Shown: positions 48,901 through 57,725, counted from the stretch's first letter. The stretch is DNA of 64,000 bases from Nonomuraea sp. SYSU D8015 (GCF_008065375.1 NZ_VJYI01000005.1:248001-312000); one strand, 5' to 3'. Made by a program: numbers and translations. The notes: generated by a model not told the origin, from the sequence alone.

Positions 48901-51845
48901 TCCGTGACCGTCGACTCCTCCTCCGGCTCCGGCGGACGCGGAAGCGGTTTGCCCAGCGAGCGCCAGGCCACGTCCACGACCCGCACGTTGCCGCCGGACG
49001 CCTCGAGCGCACCCGACGCCGCCGGGCTGCGGCCCCCGACTCTCGCCGTCTGCACAGCGGTCGCCGCCCCCACCCCCGACCGCACGTAACAGCGGCCCGG
49101 CGTGGACTTGGAGATGTGGGCCGCGTCGGGCAGGTCGATGACGTCCGTCGACTCGGAGGGCTCAGTCACCCGCAACGCGATGCGCAGGGACGTGTTGGCC
49201 TGGATGTCGGCCGTCACCACGCCCGCCGGGCGCTGGGTGGCAAGGATCAGGTGGATCCCCAGCGAACGGCCCCTGCGCGCGATGTCCACCAGGCCCGTGA
49301 CGAAGTCGGGCAACTCGGCCACCAGGGCGGCGAACTCGTCGATGATCAGCACCAGCCGCGGCAGAGGGACGGCGCCGGCGTAGTCGTCGATGTCCTTGGC
49401 CCCGGCCTGCATCAGCAGGCGCTCCCTGCGCCGGATCTCCGCCGCCAGCGAGTCGAGCGCGCGTTGTGTCAGATGGCCGTCGAGGTCGCTGACCATGCCG
49501 ACCGTGTGCGGCAGGCGTACGCACTCCTTGAACGCGGCCCCGCCCTTGTAGTCGATGAGCACGAACGTCAGCTGGTCCGGCCGGTTGGCCACCGCCAGCG
49601 CGCAGATCAGCGTCTGCAGCAGCTCCGACTTGCCCGCGCCGGTCGTGCCGGCGATCAGGCCGTGGGGGCCGTCGAGCCTGAGGTCCACCGAGAACGGCCC
49701 CTCGGGGCCGACGCCGATCAGCGCGCTCGTGGAGCCCCGGTCGCCCCATCGGGCGGCCAGCTCCTTGCCCGACGGGCTGGGCATGCGCATCAGGTCGAGC
49801 AGGCGGACCGCGCCGGGCAGGTTGCCCGCCGGGTCGTCCCTGCTCACGTCGCGGATCGGGGCCAGCGCTCTGGCCAGACGGTCGCACCAGGCGGCCGAGA
49901 CGAAGTCGCCCAGGACCGGGCCGATGACGTCGAGGCCGCCGCCGCGCAGACGCACGAGGCCGTCGCCGCCGCACGCGGCCACCGTCTGGCACTCCTCGGG
50001 CAGCAGGCGCTGGTCGTCGTCGAGGGCCAGGGTGTAGACGCCGGAACGCGGCCCCTGCCGCAGCACCTGCGGCATGTTGGGCAGGCCGCGCAGCACCTGG
50101 GCGCCGTCGAGGATCACCAGCACGTCGTGGGGGCGCACGTCGTAGGAGGAGAACGTGGGTTTCTCTGACCCGCCGAGGTCGTCCCAGCCGGTGGGGATCT
50201 TGCCCAGCTCGGGGATCTTGGTGTTCTGGCGCTCGTCGATGAGGGCGGCCAGCTCCGAGACGCGGCGCGCGGCAGAGTCGGGGTCGGTGCCGAACAACGC
50301 CACGCATTCCTCGCCCGCACGGGGCGCGCAGTGCGGCAGCCAGCGCATCCAGCCCCAGCGGCTCTCGGCGTCGGCATGCGCCGACACGACCACGATGGCC
50401 AGGTCGCGCGGGCTGTGGAGAGTGGCGGCCTGGGCGATGAGCCAGCTCGCCAGGCCGGTCGCGGCGGCCCGCGGGCCGGTGAGGCCCGCCACGCCCAGCC
50501 TGCGCATGGGCAGCGCCACGGGCACGGAGCGGCAGATCGGCGGATCGATGGGCCCGCCCTGCTCCTCCGACAGCTCCAGGTTGGCGGGCAGGTCGGCGAG
50601 CCCGACCCGGAGCCTGAGCGCGTCGGAGTCGTGGATCCTGCGCTCCCACAGCCGCCGGCGCGGCCCCGTGGCCGTGAGCAGCACCTGGGCGGGGTCAGGG
50701 GCGTCGGCCCGGCGGGCCGCCTCGTCGATCACCCTGGCCCCCTCGACCGCCTCGTCGTATTTCTGGAGCCGCTCCTTGTATTCCTTGATCGCCTTTTTGT
50801 GCTGCTTCTTGCCGTGGCGGCGGTCGCTCCACCACTGGCCGATCATGATGATCGGGGTCATGAAGGCGATGAGCAGGTAGTACCACTGCCCCAGGGCGAT
50901 CGCCAGGGTCAGCCCCAGCGCGGCGGGCAGGAGCGCGGCCAGCAGTTGCAGGCGCAGGCCTTCGTTCCTGGTCGGCTCCTTCGGCTTGACGAACTTGCGC
51001 TCCGGCTCGGGGCGGCGCAGCCGCGGCGGCCGGTTGTAGGCCATGCCGCCTTCGCTCCGCGGTGCCAGATGGGCGTCCTTGGGCTCGATCGACGTCAGCA
51101 CGAACACCGAGGAGCCGCAGGTCAGCACCGCCTGGTCGGGCCACTCGACGGGCTCGGTGAACGGCCGGCCGTCGAGCTCGGGGGCTTCGCCGTAGCCTGC
51201 GGCGAGCTCGGCCGCCTCCCGCTCGGCGGTCCGCGCCGTCAGCTCGGCGACCTCCTCGGCCCACCGCCCCTTGAGCTTGAGCTTGGGCGCCTCTCCCGGC
51301 TCGCGCCAGGTGCGCGCCACGGTGATCGCGTCAGGCGTCACGCGTACGGTGACCGCCTCGGGGGCGAGCGCCGGATCGGCGGCGGCGATCGCGCACATCG
51401 GGTCGGAGCCGATGATGTGGGCGCCCAGCCCCAGCCGGTGCACCGCACCGGCCGCCGGCCCGCCCACCACGCGCACCTCGGCCACCCCGCCCGGCTCCTC
51501 GACGACGGTGGCGCGGGCCAGCTTGGGGTCGAGCGTGACCTTGTCGCCGTCGCGCAGCACGGACGAGGCCCTGGCCCGCGGGTCGAGCGGGCGGCCGTCG
51601 CGCCACATCACCGGCTCTTGGCCGCCTGGCAGGTGGGCGCGCTCCGGCCGGCGCGGCGGCGGCACATGAATGCCGTCGGCCGACATGCCGTACGGCGCTC
51701 GCGCTCGGGGCAGGCGGACGACCTTCGCCAGAGGTCCGTGGTCGCTGAGCGCCTCGCTCACCTTCGCCACCGTGGCGTCGTCGTCGCCGTCGATCACGAC
51801 GTCGCGGTCGCCCTGCCCGCCGAGCACGGTGAGCATGATCCGCAT
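45987..51845 (-). CDS. EssC-like FtsK/SpoIIIE ATPase with FHA domain and large low-complexity insert
   Basis: 1952 residues from ATG 51845 (GAGGAG upstream; the frame stays open further back but without a site). N-terminal ubiquitin-like part and FHA-like domain (about 120-180, HIIGSDPMCAI), as in Firmicute EssC; two transmembrane helices near 305-345. ATPase domain 1 has GTTGAGKS (about 732) and Walker B LVLIIDEF. A roughly 410-residue Pro/Ala/Gly/Thr insert (about 1017-1425) follows. Domains 2 and 3 have GAARSGRS (about 1461) and GPARSGRS (about 1782), with Arg for the P-loop Lys. Likely a second T7SS motor or regulator. Confidence 0.88.
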   Translation of the reverse strand: MRIMLTVLGGQGDRDVVIDGDDDATVAKVSEALSDHGPLAKVVRLPRARAPYGMSADGIHVPPPRRPERAHLPGGQEPVMWRDGRPLDPRARASSVLRDGDKVTLDPKLARATVVEEPGGVAEVRVVGGPAAGAVHRLGLGAHIIGSDPMCAIAAADPALAPEAVTVRVTPDAITVARTWREPGEAPKLKLKGRWAEEVAELTARTAEREAAELAAGYGEAPELDGRPFTEPVEWPDQAVLTCGSSVFVLTSIEPKDAHLAPRSEGGMAYNRPPRLRRPEPERKFVKPKEPTRNEGLRLQLLAALLPAALGLTLAIALGQWYYLLIAFMTPIIMIGQWWSDRRHGKKQHKKAIKEYKERLQKYDEAVEGARVIDEAARRADAPDPAQVLLTATGPRRRLWERRIHDSDALRLRVGLADLPANLELSEEQGGPIDPPICRSVPVALPMRRLGVAGLTGPRAAATGLASWLIAQAATLHSPRDLAIVVVSAHADAESRWGWMRWLPHCAPRAGEECVALFGTDPDSAARRVSELAALIDERQNTKIPELGKIPTGWDDLGGSEKPTFSSYDVRPHDVLVILDGAQVLRGLPNMPQVLRQGPRSGVYTLALDDDQRLLPEECQTVAACGGDGLVRLRGGGLDVIGPVLGDFVSAAWCDRLARALAPIRDVSRDDPAGNLPGAVRLLDLMRMPSPSGKELAARWGDRGSTSALIGVGPEGPFSVDLRLDGPHGLIAGTTGAGKSELLQTLICALAVANRPDQLTFVLIDYKGGAAFKECVRLPHTVGMVSDLDGHLTQRALDSLAAEIRRRERLLMQAGAKDIDDYAGAVPLPRLVLIIDEFAALVAELPDFVTGLVDIARRGRSLGIHLILATQRPAGVVTADIQANTSLRIALRVTEPSESTDVIDLPDAAHISKSTPGRCYVRSGVGAATAVQTARVGGRSPAASGALEASGGNVRVVDVAWRSLGKPLPRPPEPEEESTVTDLTLVADALIEAAQLTGVPAQPSPWLDPLPTHFVLDLPTPASVPEPPPNTASAPGSAGDIPAIASNPPETTGNTPAIASAPPGTTGNTPAIASDPPRTTGNTPAIASGPLGFAGNASGIDVGAFGSGSKQAGTTSASSGAAEGVAGVVPLGGAGDGRGESGDGSVSDSSRSGDARRPGSRSEASDADGAAPRSAGSHASGATPVHASGVPFRGNPLQPRVKGSGQPALEDSGHQGNVSAGVVPSTGFGPVPPPGSTALPPSGFGAAPPEEPDMSPLAGQEMAHSAGPDMSRPAEPDGPHPAGTGVSHPAGSDPSSPAGQVGTPGPFHPAGSNAYPPTGLGARLPAGPDARPLAGPGAHPPAGPDTRPLAGPGAHPPAGPDTRPLAAPGAHPPAGPGAPPPAGVGAYSSDSSVQVDGAPFGGSDRSRGSRAGGAPSSDSGVSAGGAFVEVAPLPFGLTDRPWAQDRKPLALDLAHGGHLLIAGAARSGRSTALRTIAGSIAAHTSPSDVHLHAVDCGSGALLPLVAMPHCGAVVTRDQLDRVERLLTRLRAEIGRRQQLLAEAGHASLAEYRQAGHRLPWLVFMLDRWEGFVAAFESYDYGRLIEALLQLLREGAAVGFRGVVTSDRSGLLGQVSTVFDERLLLRLSDGADYGLAGFPLKGLPSSMPAGRALSMGEHGVVEHHIALLAADPSGPAQVAALQSLARQAAAAGEDEAGRPRPRRQGPAHEDGTPLGRGAWRWSGEPPLRVDALPMRITAAQTLELDPSFVPPSPLWALIGAGGDALAPLGLDLLAHGPGAVIAGPARSGRSSALLTAAHSLIDRGTPVIAIAPRRSPLRDLDGALAVLDGNAANLLELVADQHHYVVLVDDAELINPDSPLGTALEEVLRSGRDGDHGLLIAGTTGDLAVAYRGFVAETRKARTGLLLAVQGQNDGDIFTIRLPRGAAGGPPGRGLLVTTGNITPVQAALPDNA
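47732..47875 (-). repeat. 48-bp tandem repeat in the EssC-like insert
   Basis: Three near-identical 48-bp units (starts 47732, 47780, 47828) with diverged flanks. They encode a 16-residue PAGPDTRPLAGPGAHP repeat. Confidence 0.9.
48594..48719 (-). repeat. 42-bp tandem repeat in the EssC-like insert
   Basis: Three diverging 42-bp units beginning with GAGGCGATGGCGGG encode a 14-residue TTGNTPAIASxPP repeat in the same insert. Boundaries are approximate. Confidence 0.75.
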
Positions 51846-52217
51846 GATGCCGTCTCCTCGCTCGACTTCGGGCGCCAAGGTAGCGCCCGGAGCGAGGCTA
51901 GGCCGGTCGGTTGACGGCAATGGCATGAGAACGGCGTTCTGTGGACAACGCGGATCGCGACGCGACCGGGTCAGCACCTGCTCATACGCATAGAGCGGCA
52001 AATGTACGTGATTCAAGTGGCGATTGTGGCTGAAGTGGCGGCTAGCCGGAAAAATCCCCACTCGTCAACTCGATAGAAACAATAGGCATCGATTATTTCC
52101 CATTGACATACCGTCACCTGCGAAACGAGCATGGGTCCTCGCATTCCGCCCCCGCCGTTCCAATGCGACCCACATAATGGCGTGGATTCCGCAATTCACA
52201 TTGGGAGCCCCCCACCC
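51846..52217. other. Divergent intergenic region between EssC-like and Tad genes
   Basis: 372 bases, visibly more AT-rich than the surroundings, especially 51980-52210. It must hold promoters for both directions. Candidates: TTGACA at 52103 toward the Tad operon, and TTGACG at 52063-52068 on the minus strand with a weak CTAGCC 17 bases on. No small gene is convincing. Confidence 0.5.
52103..52132 (+). promoter_or_regulatory. Candidate Tad operon promoter
   Basis: A consensus -35 hexamer TTGACA at 52103-52108, about 110 bases before the first Tad gene. The matching -10 at 17-18 bp is poor (GAGCAT), so the assignment is tentative. Confidence 0.3.
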
Positions 52218-52886
52218 ATGAGGACCAGTGAAAAGCCTGCCGTCAACACGGCGGCGGGGTTGTCCGGCCCGGCCTCGCGCAAGCTCCCGGTGCCACCCCG
52301 CGAACGCAAGCCGGCCCTGGCCGCGCTCGCCGTCCTGCTCATCCTCGGCGGCGCGCTGGCCACCACCCTGCTCGTGCTGAACAGCGGCGACCGCGTCTCC
52401 GCCATCAGGGTCACCCAGCAGATCGGCGCAGGTCAGAAGTTCCCGGCGGACGCGCTCGAAGAGGTGAAGATCGCCGATACCGGCATCGACTTCGTCAGCT
52501 GGTCGCAGCGCCAGCAGGTCGTCAACAGCTTCGCGGCCGTGACCATCCTGCCCGGCACGCTGCTGACGAACCAGATGGGCGTCAAGGCCAGCAGCGAGCT
52601 CGGCGAGGGCAAGGCCACGGTCGGATTGGCGCTCAAGCCCGGCCAAATGCCCGCCGGCATTCAACAGGGCGACCGCGTCCAGGTGATTTTCGTACCGAGC
52701 CGGTCGAGCCAGGGACAATCGCGCGTGCTCGCCCAGAGCGCACTCGTCTTCGCCGCCGGCGACAGATCCCGTTCCGGAAATTCCGGCCAGATCACGGTGG
52801 TCGTGGATTCATCTGCGGCGCCGGAAATCGTGGCGTTCGCCTCCACCGGCGAGATCGCGGTGGCCGAGCTGCCGGGAGCGCGCTGA
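52218..52886 (+). CDS. cpaB: CpaB-like pilus assembly protein (SAF domain)
   Basis: 222 residues from ATG 52218. Basic N-terminus, transmembrane helix near 35-56 (LAALAVLLILGGALATTLLV), then a SAF/RcpC-type domain (IGAGQKFPADALEEVKI, VTILPGTLLTNQM). CpaB proteins contact cell-wall or pilus-channel parts. First gene of the Tad operon. In Gram-positives there is no secretin partner, so the exact role is open. Confidence 0.8.
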   Translation: MRTSEKPAVNTAAGLSGPASRKLPVPPRERKPALAALAVLLILGGALATTLLVLNSGDRVSAIRVTQQIGAGQKFPADALEEVKIADTGIDFVSWSQRQQVVNSFAAVTILPGTLLTNQMGVKASSELGEGKATVGLALKPGQMPAGIQQGDRVQVIFVPSRSSQGQSRVLAQSALVFAAGDRSRSGNSGQITVVVDSSAAPEIVAFASTGEIAVAELPGAR

Positions 52887-52887
52887 C

Positions 52888-53604
52888 GTGGGACTGATCG
52901 TGCTGGCCGCCGACAAAGGCGCGCCGGGCGTCACCACGGCCGCGACCGCCCTGGCCGCGGTGTGGCCGCGGCCGGTGCTGCTGGCCGAGTGCGACCCGGC
53001 GGGCGGCGACCTCGCCTACCGGCTGCCCGCCGCCGACGGCGGCGTGCTCAACCCGGGCAGGGGCCTGCTCACACTGGGCGCCACCGCCCGGCGCGGGCTG
53101 GAGCCCGCCCAGATACACCAGCACACGCAGAAGATCGTCGGCGGCCTCGACGTGCTGGCCGGGCTCACCCACGGCGAGCAGGCCGCCGGGCTCACCTGGC
53201 TGTGGGGGCCGCTCGGCAGGGCGCTGGCCGCGATCCCGAACGCCGACGTGATCGCCGACTGCGGCCGCCTCGGCGCGCACCCGCAGCTCGGCGACCTGCT
53301 GGCCGAGGCCGAGCAGGTCGTGCTGCTGACCAGGGCGACCCTCGACCACGTGGCCCACCTGCGCGAGCGCCTCCAGGTCACGAAGGCGCACGGCGTCGTG
53401 GTGATCGCCGACCCGCGCGCCTACCGGGCCCAGATCGAGGACGTCCGCAGGATCGTCGGCCCGAGCGTCCAGTTCGTCCACGGCCTCGCCTACGACCCCA
53501 AAGGCGCCGAGCTCCTGCGCGGCCAGTGGGGCGGCCGCCTCGACCGCTCGCTCCTCATCCGTACGTCCCGCGACCTCGCGGCGAGGCTGGTGAGCCACCG
53601 ATGA
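52888..53604 (+). CDS. CpaE-like MinD/ParA-family protein with altered P-loop
   Basis: 238 residues, GTG start one base after the cpaB stop. Overall MinD-like fold: start GLIVLAADKGAPGVTTAATALA, then LLAECDPAGGDLAYRL. The deviant Walker A should read KGGxGKTT; here Gly and the second Lys are Ala and Val, so ATP hydrolysis is doubtful. CpaE proteins direct pilus machinery to its site. Ends in an ATGA overlap with cpaF. Confidence 0.8.
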   Translation: MGLIVLAADKGAPGVTTAATALAAVWPRPVLLAECDPAGGDLAYRLPAADGGVLNPGRGLLTLGATARRGLEPAQIHQHTQKIVGGLDVLAGLTHGEQAAGLTWLWGPLGRALAAIPNADVIADCGRLGAHPQLGDLLAEAEQVVLLTRATLDHVAHLRERLQVTKAHGVVVIADPRAYRAQIEDVRRIVGPSVQFVHGLAYDPKGAELLRGQWGGRLDRSLLIRTSRDLAARLVSHR

Positions 53605-54896
53605 TCGATCACTCGCTGGTCAAACGGTTCCGCCAGGAGGTCGGCGACCGCCTGGCCCACCAGCGCAGGCTCGACCAGGCCAACGGCCTGCCCGCGATGA
53701 CCGGGGAGGACGAGCGCCAGTTCGCCAGGGCGCTGATCTCCCAGGTGCTGGAGGAGCACGCCCGCAGCGAGATCGGCCTCGGCCGCACTCCGCCCACGGT
53801 GGAGGAGGAGGAGGCGCTCGCGGCCGGCATCCACGCCGCGCTGTTCGGCGTCGGCCGCCTGCAGCCGCTGCTCGACGACCCCCAGGTCGAGAACATCGAC
53901 ATCAACGGCTGCGACAGGGTCTTCGTCAGCTACGCCGACGGCCAGGAGGTCATGCACGACCCGGTCGCCGAGTCCGACGAGGAGCTGATCGAGCTCATCC
54001 AGATCCTGGCGGCGTACTCCGGCCTGTCGAGCAGGCCGTTCGACACCGCGAACCCGCAGCTCGACCTGCGCCTCCCCGACGGCTCCCGGCTGAGCGCCGT
54101 CATGGACGTCACGGTGCGGCCGGCGGTCTCGATCCGCCGCGCCCGCCTGGGCAAGGTCTTCCTGTCCGATCTGGTGGGCAATGGCACGATAAGTCCGGAC
54201 ATTGGGAGGTTCCTGAGTGCGGCCGTCGCCGCCCGCAAGAACATCATGATCGCCGGCTCCACCAACGCCGGCAAGACCACCCTGCTGCGGGCCCTGGCCA
54301 ACGAGATCCCGCCCAGCGAGCGCCTCATCACCGTCGAGCGCGCCCTGGAGCTGGGCCTCGACCAGTTCCCCGAGCTCCACCCCAACGTCGTCGCCTTCGA
54401 GCAGCGCCTGCCCAACTCCGAGGGCCAGGGCGAGATCTCCATGGCCGAGCTCGTCAGGCGCTCCCTCCGGATGAACCCCAGCCGCGTCATCGTCGGCGAG
54501 GTCCTCGGCGACGAGATCGTCACCATGCTCAACGCGATGACCCAGGGCAACGACGGCTCCCTGTCGACCATCCACGCCAACTCCAGCATGGAGGTCTTCA
54601 ACCGCATCGCCACGTACGCCCTGCAGGCCAGCGAGCGCCTCCCCATCGACGCCACCCACATGCTCATCGCGGGCGCCATCGACTTCGTGGTCTTCGTCGA
54701 GAAACGCAACGACTACCACCGCGGCGGCACCCTGCGCCGCTACGTCTCCAGCGTCCGCGAGGTCAACGGCTGCGACGGCCGCGTCCTGTCGAGCGAGGTG
54801 TTCGTCCCGGGGCCGGACGGCGGCGCCGTGCCCCACGCGCCGGTCTCCTGCCTGGACGAGCTCATGGCACACGGCTACACGCCGGGGAGATGGTGA
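53601..54896 (+). CDS. cpaF: CpaF/TadA pilus assembly ATPase
   Basis: 431 residues. Secretion ATPase driving Flp pilus polymerisation. Walker A GSTNAGKTTLLRAL at about 219-232, Asp box and Walker B SRVIVGEVLGDE, His box STIHANS. A helical N-terminal domain (about 1-100) precedes the LPDGSRLSAVMDV segment. Length is usual for actinobacterial CpaF. Confidence 0.95.
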   Translation: MIDHSLVKRFRQEVGDRLAHQRRLDQANGLPAMTGEDERQFARALISQVLEEHARSEIGLGRTPPTVEEEEALAAGIHAALFGVGRLQPLLDDPQVENIDINGCDRVFVSYADGQEVMHDPVAESDEELIELIQILAAYSGLSSRPFDTANPQLDLRLPDGSRLSAVMDVTVRPAVSIRRARLGKVFLSDLVGNGTISPDIGRFLSAAVAARKNIMIAGSTNAGKTTLLRALANEIPPSERLITVERALELGLDQFPELHPNVVAFEQRLPNSEGQGEISMAELVRRSLRMNPSRVIVGEVLGDEIVTMLNAMTQGNDGSLSTIHANSSMEVFNRIATYALQASERLPIDATHMLIAGAIDFVVFVEKRNDYHRGGTLRRYVSSVREVNGCDGRVLSSEVFVPGPDGGAVPHAPVSCLDELMAHGYTPGRW

Positions 54897-54899
54897 CGG

Positions 54900-55748
54900 A
54901 TGGCGATCACCTTCGACCCCTTCGCGCTGCTGGCCGGCGCCGTGGCCGGCGGCGGGCTGTTCCTGTTCTTCATCGCCCTGTACGGCCTGCGCCCCCGCCC
55001 GTCCCAGCCCAAGCGCCACCTGGTCAAGATGCTGACCACCCGCACGGCGATCGCCGCGGTGGCCGCCACCCTGGTCCTGCTGATCACCGGCTGGCCGGTC
55101 GTCGCAGTGGGCACGGTGCTGCTCGTGTTCGCCTGGCGCGGCCTGGCGGGCGGCGCGTCCGAGGAGCGCGCCGCGATGCGCCGCCTCGAAGGGCTCGCCG
55201 CCTGGACCGAGTCGCTCCGCGACACGATCGCCGGCGCCGCCGGGCTCGAACAGGCCATCCCGTCGTCCATCAGGGCCGCCGCCCCCACGCTCCGGCCCCA
55301 CCTGCGCGCCATGATCGACCGGCTGCACACGAGGATGGCGCTGCCCGAGGCGCTCGCGCTGTTCGCCGACGAGCTCGACGACCCCTCGGCCGACCTGGTC
55401 GTGGCCGCGCTCATCCTCAACTCCAAGCTGCGCGGCCCCGGCCTGCGCGACGTGCTGGGCGCGCTGGCCGTGTCGGCCCGCGAGGAGCTCGACATGCGCC
55501 GTCGCGTCGAGGCCGAGCGCCGCGCGACCAGGCGCAGCGTCCAGATCGTGGTGATCACCGCGCTGGTCTTCGCCGGGATCCTCGTGGTGTTCAACCCCAC
55601 CTACGTCGCCGAGTACGAGGGCCTGCTCGGCCAGGCCGTCCTCGTGGTCGTGGCCGGGCTGTTCGGGGCCGGGTTCGCGTGGATGAGGCGGCTGGCCAGG
55701 TTCGACAAGCCGACGCGGCTGCTGATGGGAGGTGGCGGCGATGGTTGA
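54900..55748 (+). CDS. tadB: TadB-like type II/IV secretion F-domain protein
   Basis: 282 residues, GGGGAG ribosome site. N-terminal membrane helices, then a T2SF cytoplasmic domain (EGLAAWTESLRDTIAGAAGLEQAI) and C-terminal helix pair. One of two inner-membrane platform proteins of the pilus. Overlaps tadC by eight bases. Confidence 0.9.
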   Translation: MAITFDPFALLAGAVAGGGLFLFFIALYGLRPRPSQPKRHLVKMLTTRTAIAAVAATLVLLITGWPVVAVGTVLLVFAWRGLAGGASEERAAMRRLEGLAAWTESLRDTIAGAAGLEQAIPSSIRAAAPTLRPHLRAMIDRLHTRMALPEALALFADELDDPSADLVVAALILNSKLRGPGLRDVLGALAVSAREELDMRRRVEAERRATRRSVQIVVITALVFAGILVVFNPTYVAEYEGLLGQAVLVVVAGLFGAGFAWMRRLARFDKPTRLLMGGGGDG

Positions 55749-56664
55749 GGGCGCGCTCGCGGGAGCCGTACTCGGACTCGGACTGTTCGTGCTGCTCCGC
55801 GCGCTCTTCCCGGCCCGTCCCGGGCTGGTGGCGCGGCTGCTCGCGCTCGACGCCGTCCGCGAGGACACGGACGCTCCCCGCATCCAGCTCGTGCTGCCCG
55901 ACGAGGAGGTCAGTGCGTTCCGCCGCGGCCTCGGCCTGCGGCTGGCCCGCCTGTACGGCGCCCGCGGCTGGGAGGTCAGGTCGATCAAGGCGGACCTGGC
56001 GCTGGTCGGGCGCTCGTTCGAGGCGTTCCTGGCCACGAAGGCGCTGCTGGCCGCCAGCGGCCTGCTGGCGTTCCCACTGCTGCTCGGCTGGCTGGTGCTC
56101 ATGGAATGGGGCACCTCGCCCGCCATCCCGTTCTGGGCCTCCTTGATCGTCGCCGTCGTGTTCTTCTTCCTCCCCGACCTGCAGGTGAAGAAGGAGGCGG
56201 CGGCAAGGAGACGCGACTTCCGCCACGCCGTGGGCGCGTTCCTCGACCTCGTCTCCATGAACCTGGCCGGCGGCCGCGGCGTGCCCGAGGCGCTCACGAT
56301 GGCCGTCTCGGTCAGCGGCGAGCGCCCCAACTGGGCGATGGGCCGCATCCGCGACGCGCTGAGCGGCGCCAGGATCGTCGGCATCACCCCATGGCAGGCG
56401 CTCGGCCAGCTCGGCGAGGAGATCAACGTCGACGAGCTGCGCGACCTGTCCGCGGCGCTCGGCCTGGTGGCCGACGACGGCGCGAAAGTACGCGCCTCCC
56501 TGACGGCCAGGGCCGCCACACTGCGCCGCCGCGAGCTGGCGGAGATCGAGGGCCGGGCGGGCGAGCGCTCGCAGTCGATGCTCGTGGCCCAGCTCCTCCT
56601 CTGCGCCGGATTCGTGATCTTTCTCAGTTTTCCCGCCGCTATGAAGATGTTGGGGGTCTCATGA
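55741..56664 (+). CDS. tadC: TadC-like type II/IV secretion F-domain protein
   Basis: 307 residues from ATG 55741, eight bases after GGGAGGTGG. Platform partner of TadB: helices near 5-25 and 100-145, T2SF domain with LDLVSMNLAGGRGVPEAL, and a C-terminal helix. Its stop overlaps the pilin start (ATGA). Confidence 0.9.
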   Translation: MVEGALAGAVLGLGLFVLLRALFPARPGLVARLLALDAVREDTDAPRIQLVLPDEEVSAFRRGLGLRLARLYGARGWEVRSIKADLALVGRSFEAFLATKALLAASGLLAFPLLLGWLVLMEWGTSPAIPFWASLIVAVVFFFLPDLQVKKEAAARRRDFRHAVGAFLDLVSMNLAGGRGVPEALTMAVSVSGERPNWAMGRIRDALSGARIVGITPWQALGQLGEEINVDELRDLSAALGLVADDGAKVRASLTARAATLRRRELAEIEGRAGERSQSMLVAQLLLCAGFVIFLSFPAAMKMLGVS

Positions 56665-56894
56665 ACCATCCCTGGATCGTTTACCTCACCGCATACCTCG
56701 GCTCGCGCATCCACCGGGCCCGTACGGCGCCCACGCGCGGCGCCTCCGCCGTCGAATGGGTGATCATCACCGCCATCATCGCCGGCGTCGCCCTCGGCCT
56801 GGCCACCTTGATCAGAACCTTGGTCGAGCAGCAGCAGGGCGAGATCGAGCAGAACTTCGGCGGTGGTGGCGGTGGTGACGACCCTCAGCCGTAG
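56661..56894 (+). CDS. Flp-type pilin
   Basis: 77 residues. A 28-residue leader precedes the prepilin site RG|ASAVEW, with Glu at +5, then a hydrophobic helix (VIITAIIAGVALGLATLI). The C-terminus is short and Gly/Asp-rich. This is the likely major pilus subunit; its processing peptidase (TadV type) is not in the window. Confidence 0.85.
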   Translation: MNHPWIVYLTAYLGSRIHRARTAPTRGASAVEWVIITAIIAGVALGLATLIRTLVEQQQGEIEQNFGGGGGGDDPQP

Positions 56895-57315
56895 GCCCCG
56901 CGACGGCGAGCGCGGCGTGACCGCGATCGAGCTGGCCATGCTCATGCCGGTCATCCTCGCGGTGTCGCTGCTCATCGTGCAGGTGGCGCTCTGGTTCCAC
57001 GCCCGGCAGGTCGCCGAGGCGGCGGCCAGGGAAGGCGCCCGCGTGGCGAGGTCGGCGCCGATCGACTCCGGCGACTGGCCGGGCGCGGCGACGGCCAAGG
57101 CCACCGACATCGTGCGCGCGATCGGCCCCCGGCTGCTCGGCAACGCCACCGCCACGACGTCCGAAAGGGAGCCCGACGAGCGCTTCGTCACGGTGACCGG
57201 CAGCGCCGTGCAGGTCGTCCCGCTGCTGCCGGAGCTCGCGTTCACGATCACTGCGACCGCGGGCGGACCGGTCGAGTGCTTCCGTCCCGACAACGGCGGC
57301 GAGGACTGCGAATGA
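56863..57315 (+). CDS. TadE-like pseudopilin 1
   Basis: Up to 150 residues; several in-frame GTG codons (56863-56875) could start it, all overlapping the pilin end. The prepilin-like segment RGVTAIELAMLMPVILAVSL has Glu at +5, followed by QVALWFHARQVAEAAAREGAR, typical of TadE. A minor pilin anchored in the membrane. Confidence 0.85.
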   Translation: MVAVVTTLSRRPRDGERGVTAIELAMLMPVILAVSLLIVQVALWFHARQVAEAAAREGARVARSAPIDSGDWPGAATAKATDIVRAIGPRLLGNATATTSEREPDERFVTVTGSAVQVVPLLPELAFTITATAGGPVECFRPDNGGEDCE

Positions 57316-57725
57316 CCCTGCCGATCACTGAGGGGGATCCCGAGCGCGGGTCCATGGCCGTGGAGACGGTCATGCTGGCCCCGCTCTTCCTGCTGTTCCT
57401 CATGTTCCTCGCCGGTGCGGGGGTGCTGGTGGAGTCGCAGGGGCGGGTCAGCGGGGCGGCCAGGGACGCCGCCAGGGCGGCGTCGGTGCAGCGGACGTTC
57501 GACGAGGCCGAGGCCGCCGCCGAGGCGATCGCCGAGAGCACGCTCACCGGCCCCTGCGGGTCCCCGACCGTCTCCCTGGACGGCTCCGCGTACGAGCAGG
57601 GCGGCCAGATCCAGGCCGAGGTCACCTGCGAGCTGGACCTCGGCTTCCTCGGGTTCGGCGCCACCAAACAGCTCACCGGCACGGCCGTGGTGCCCCTGGA
57701 GCAGTTCAGGAGGGTGGAGGAGTGA
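57312..57725 (+). CDS. TadE/TadF-like pseudopilin 2
   Basis: 137 residues, ATGA overlap with the preceding gene. RGSMAVETVMLAPLFLLFLM is the prepilin-like helix, followed by GRVSGAARDAARAASVQ. The extracellular domain has two Cys. A minor pilin probably assembling with its neighbours. Confidence 0.85.
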   Translation: MTLPITEGDPERGSMAVETVMLAPLFLLFLMFLAGAGVLVESQGRVSGAARDAARAASVQRTFDEAEAAAEAIAESTLTGPCGSPTVSLDGSAYEQGGQIQAEVTCELDLGFLGFGATKQLTGTAVVPLEQFRRVEE

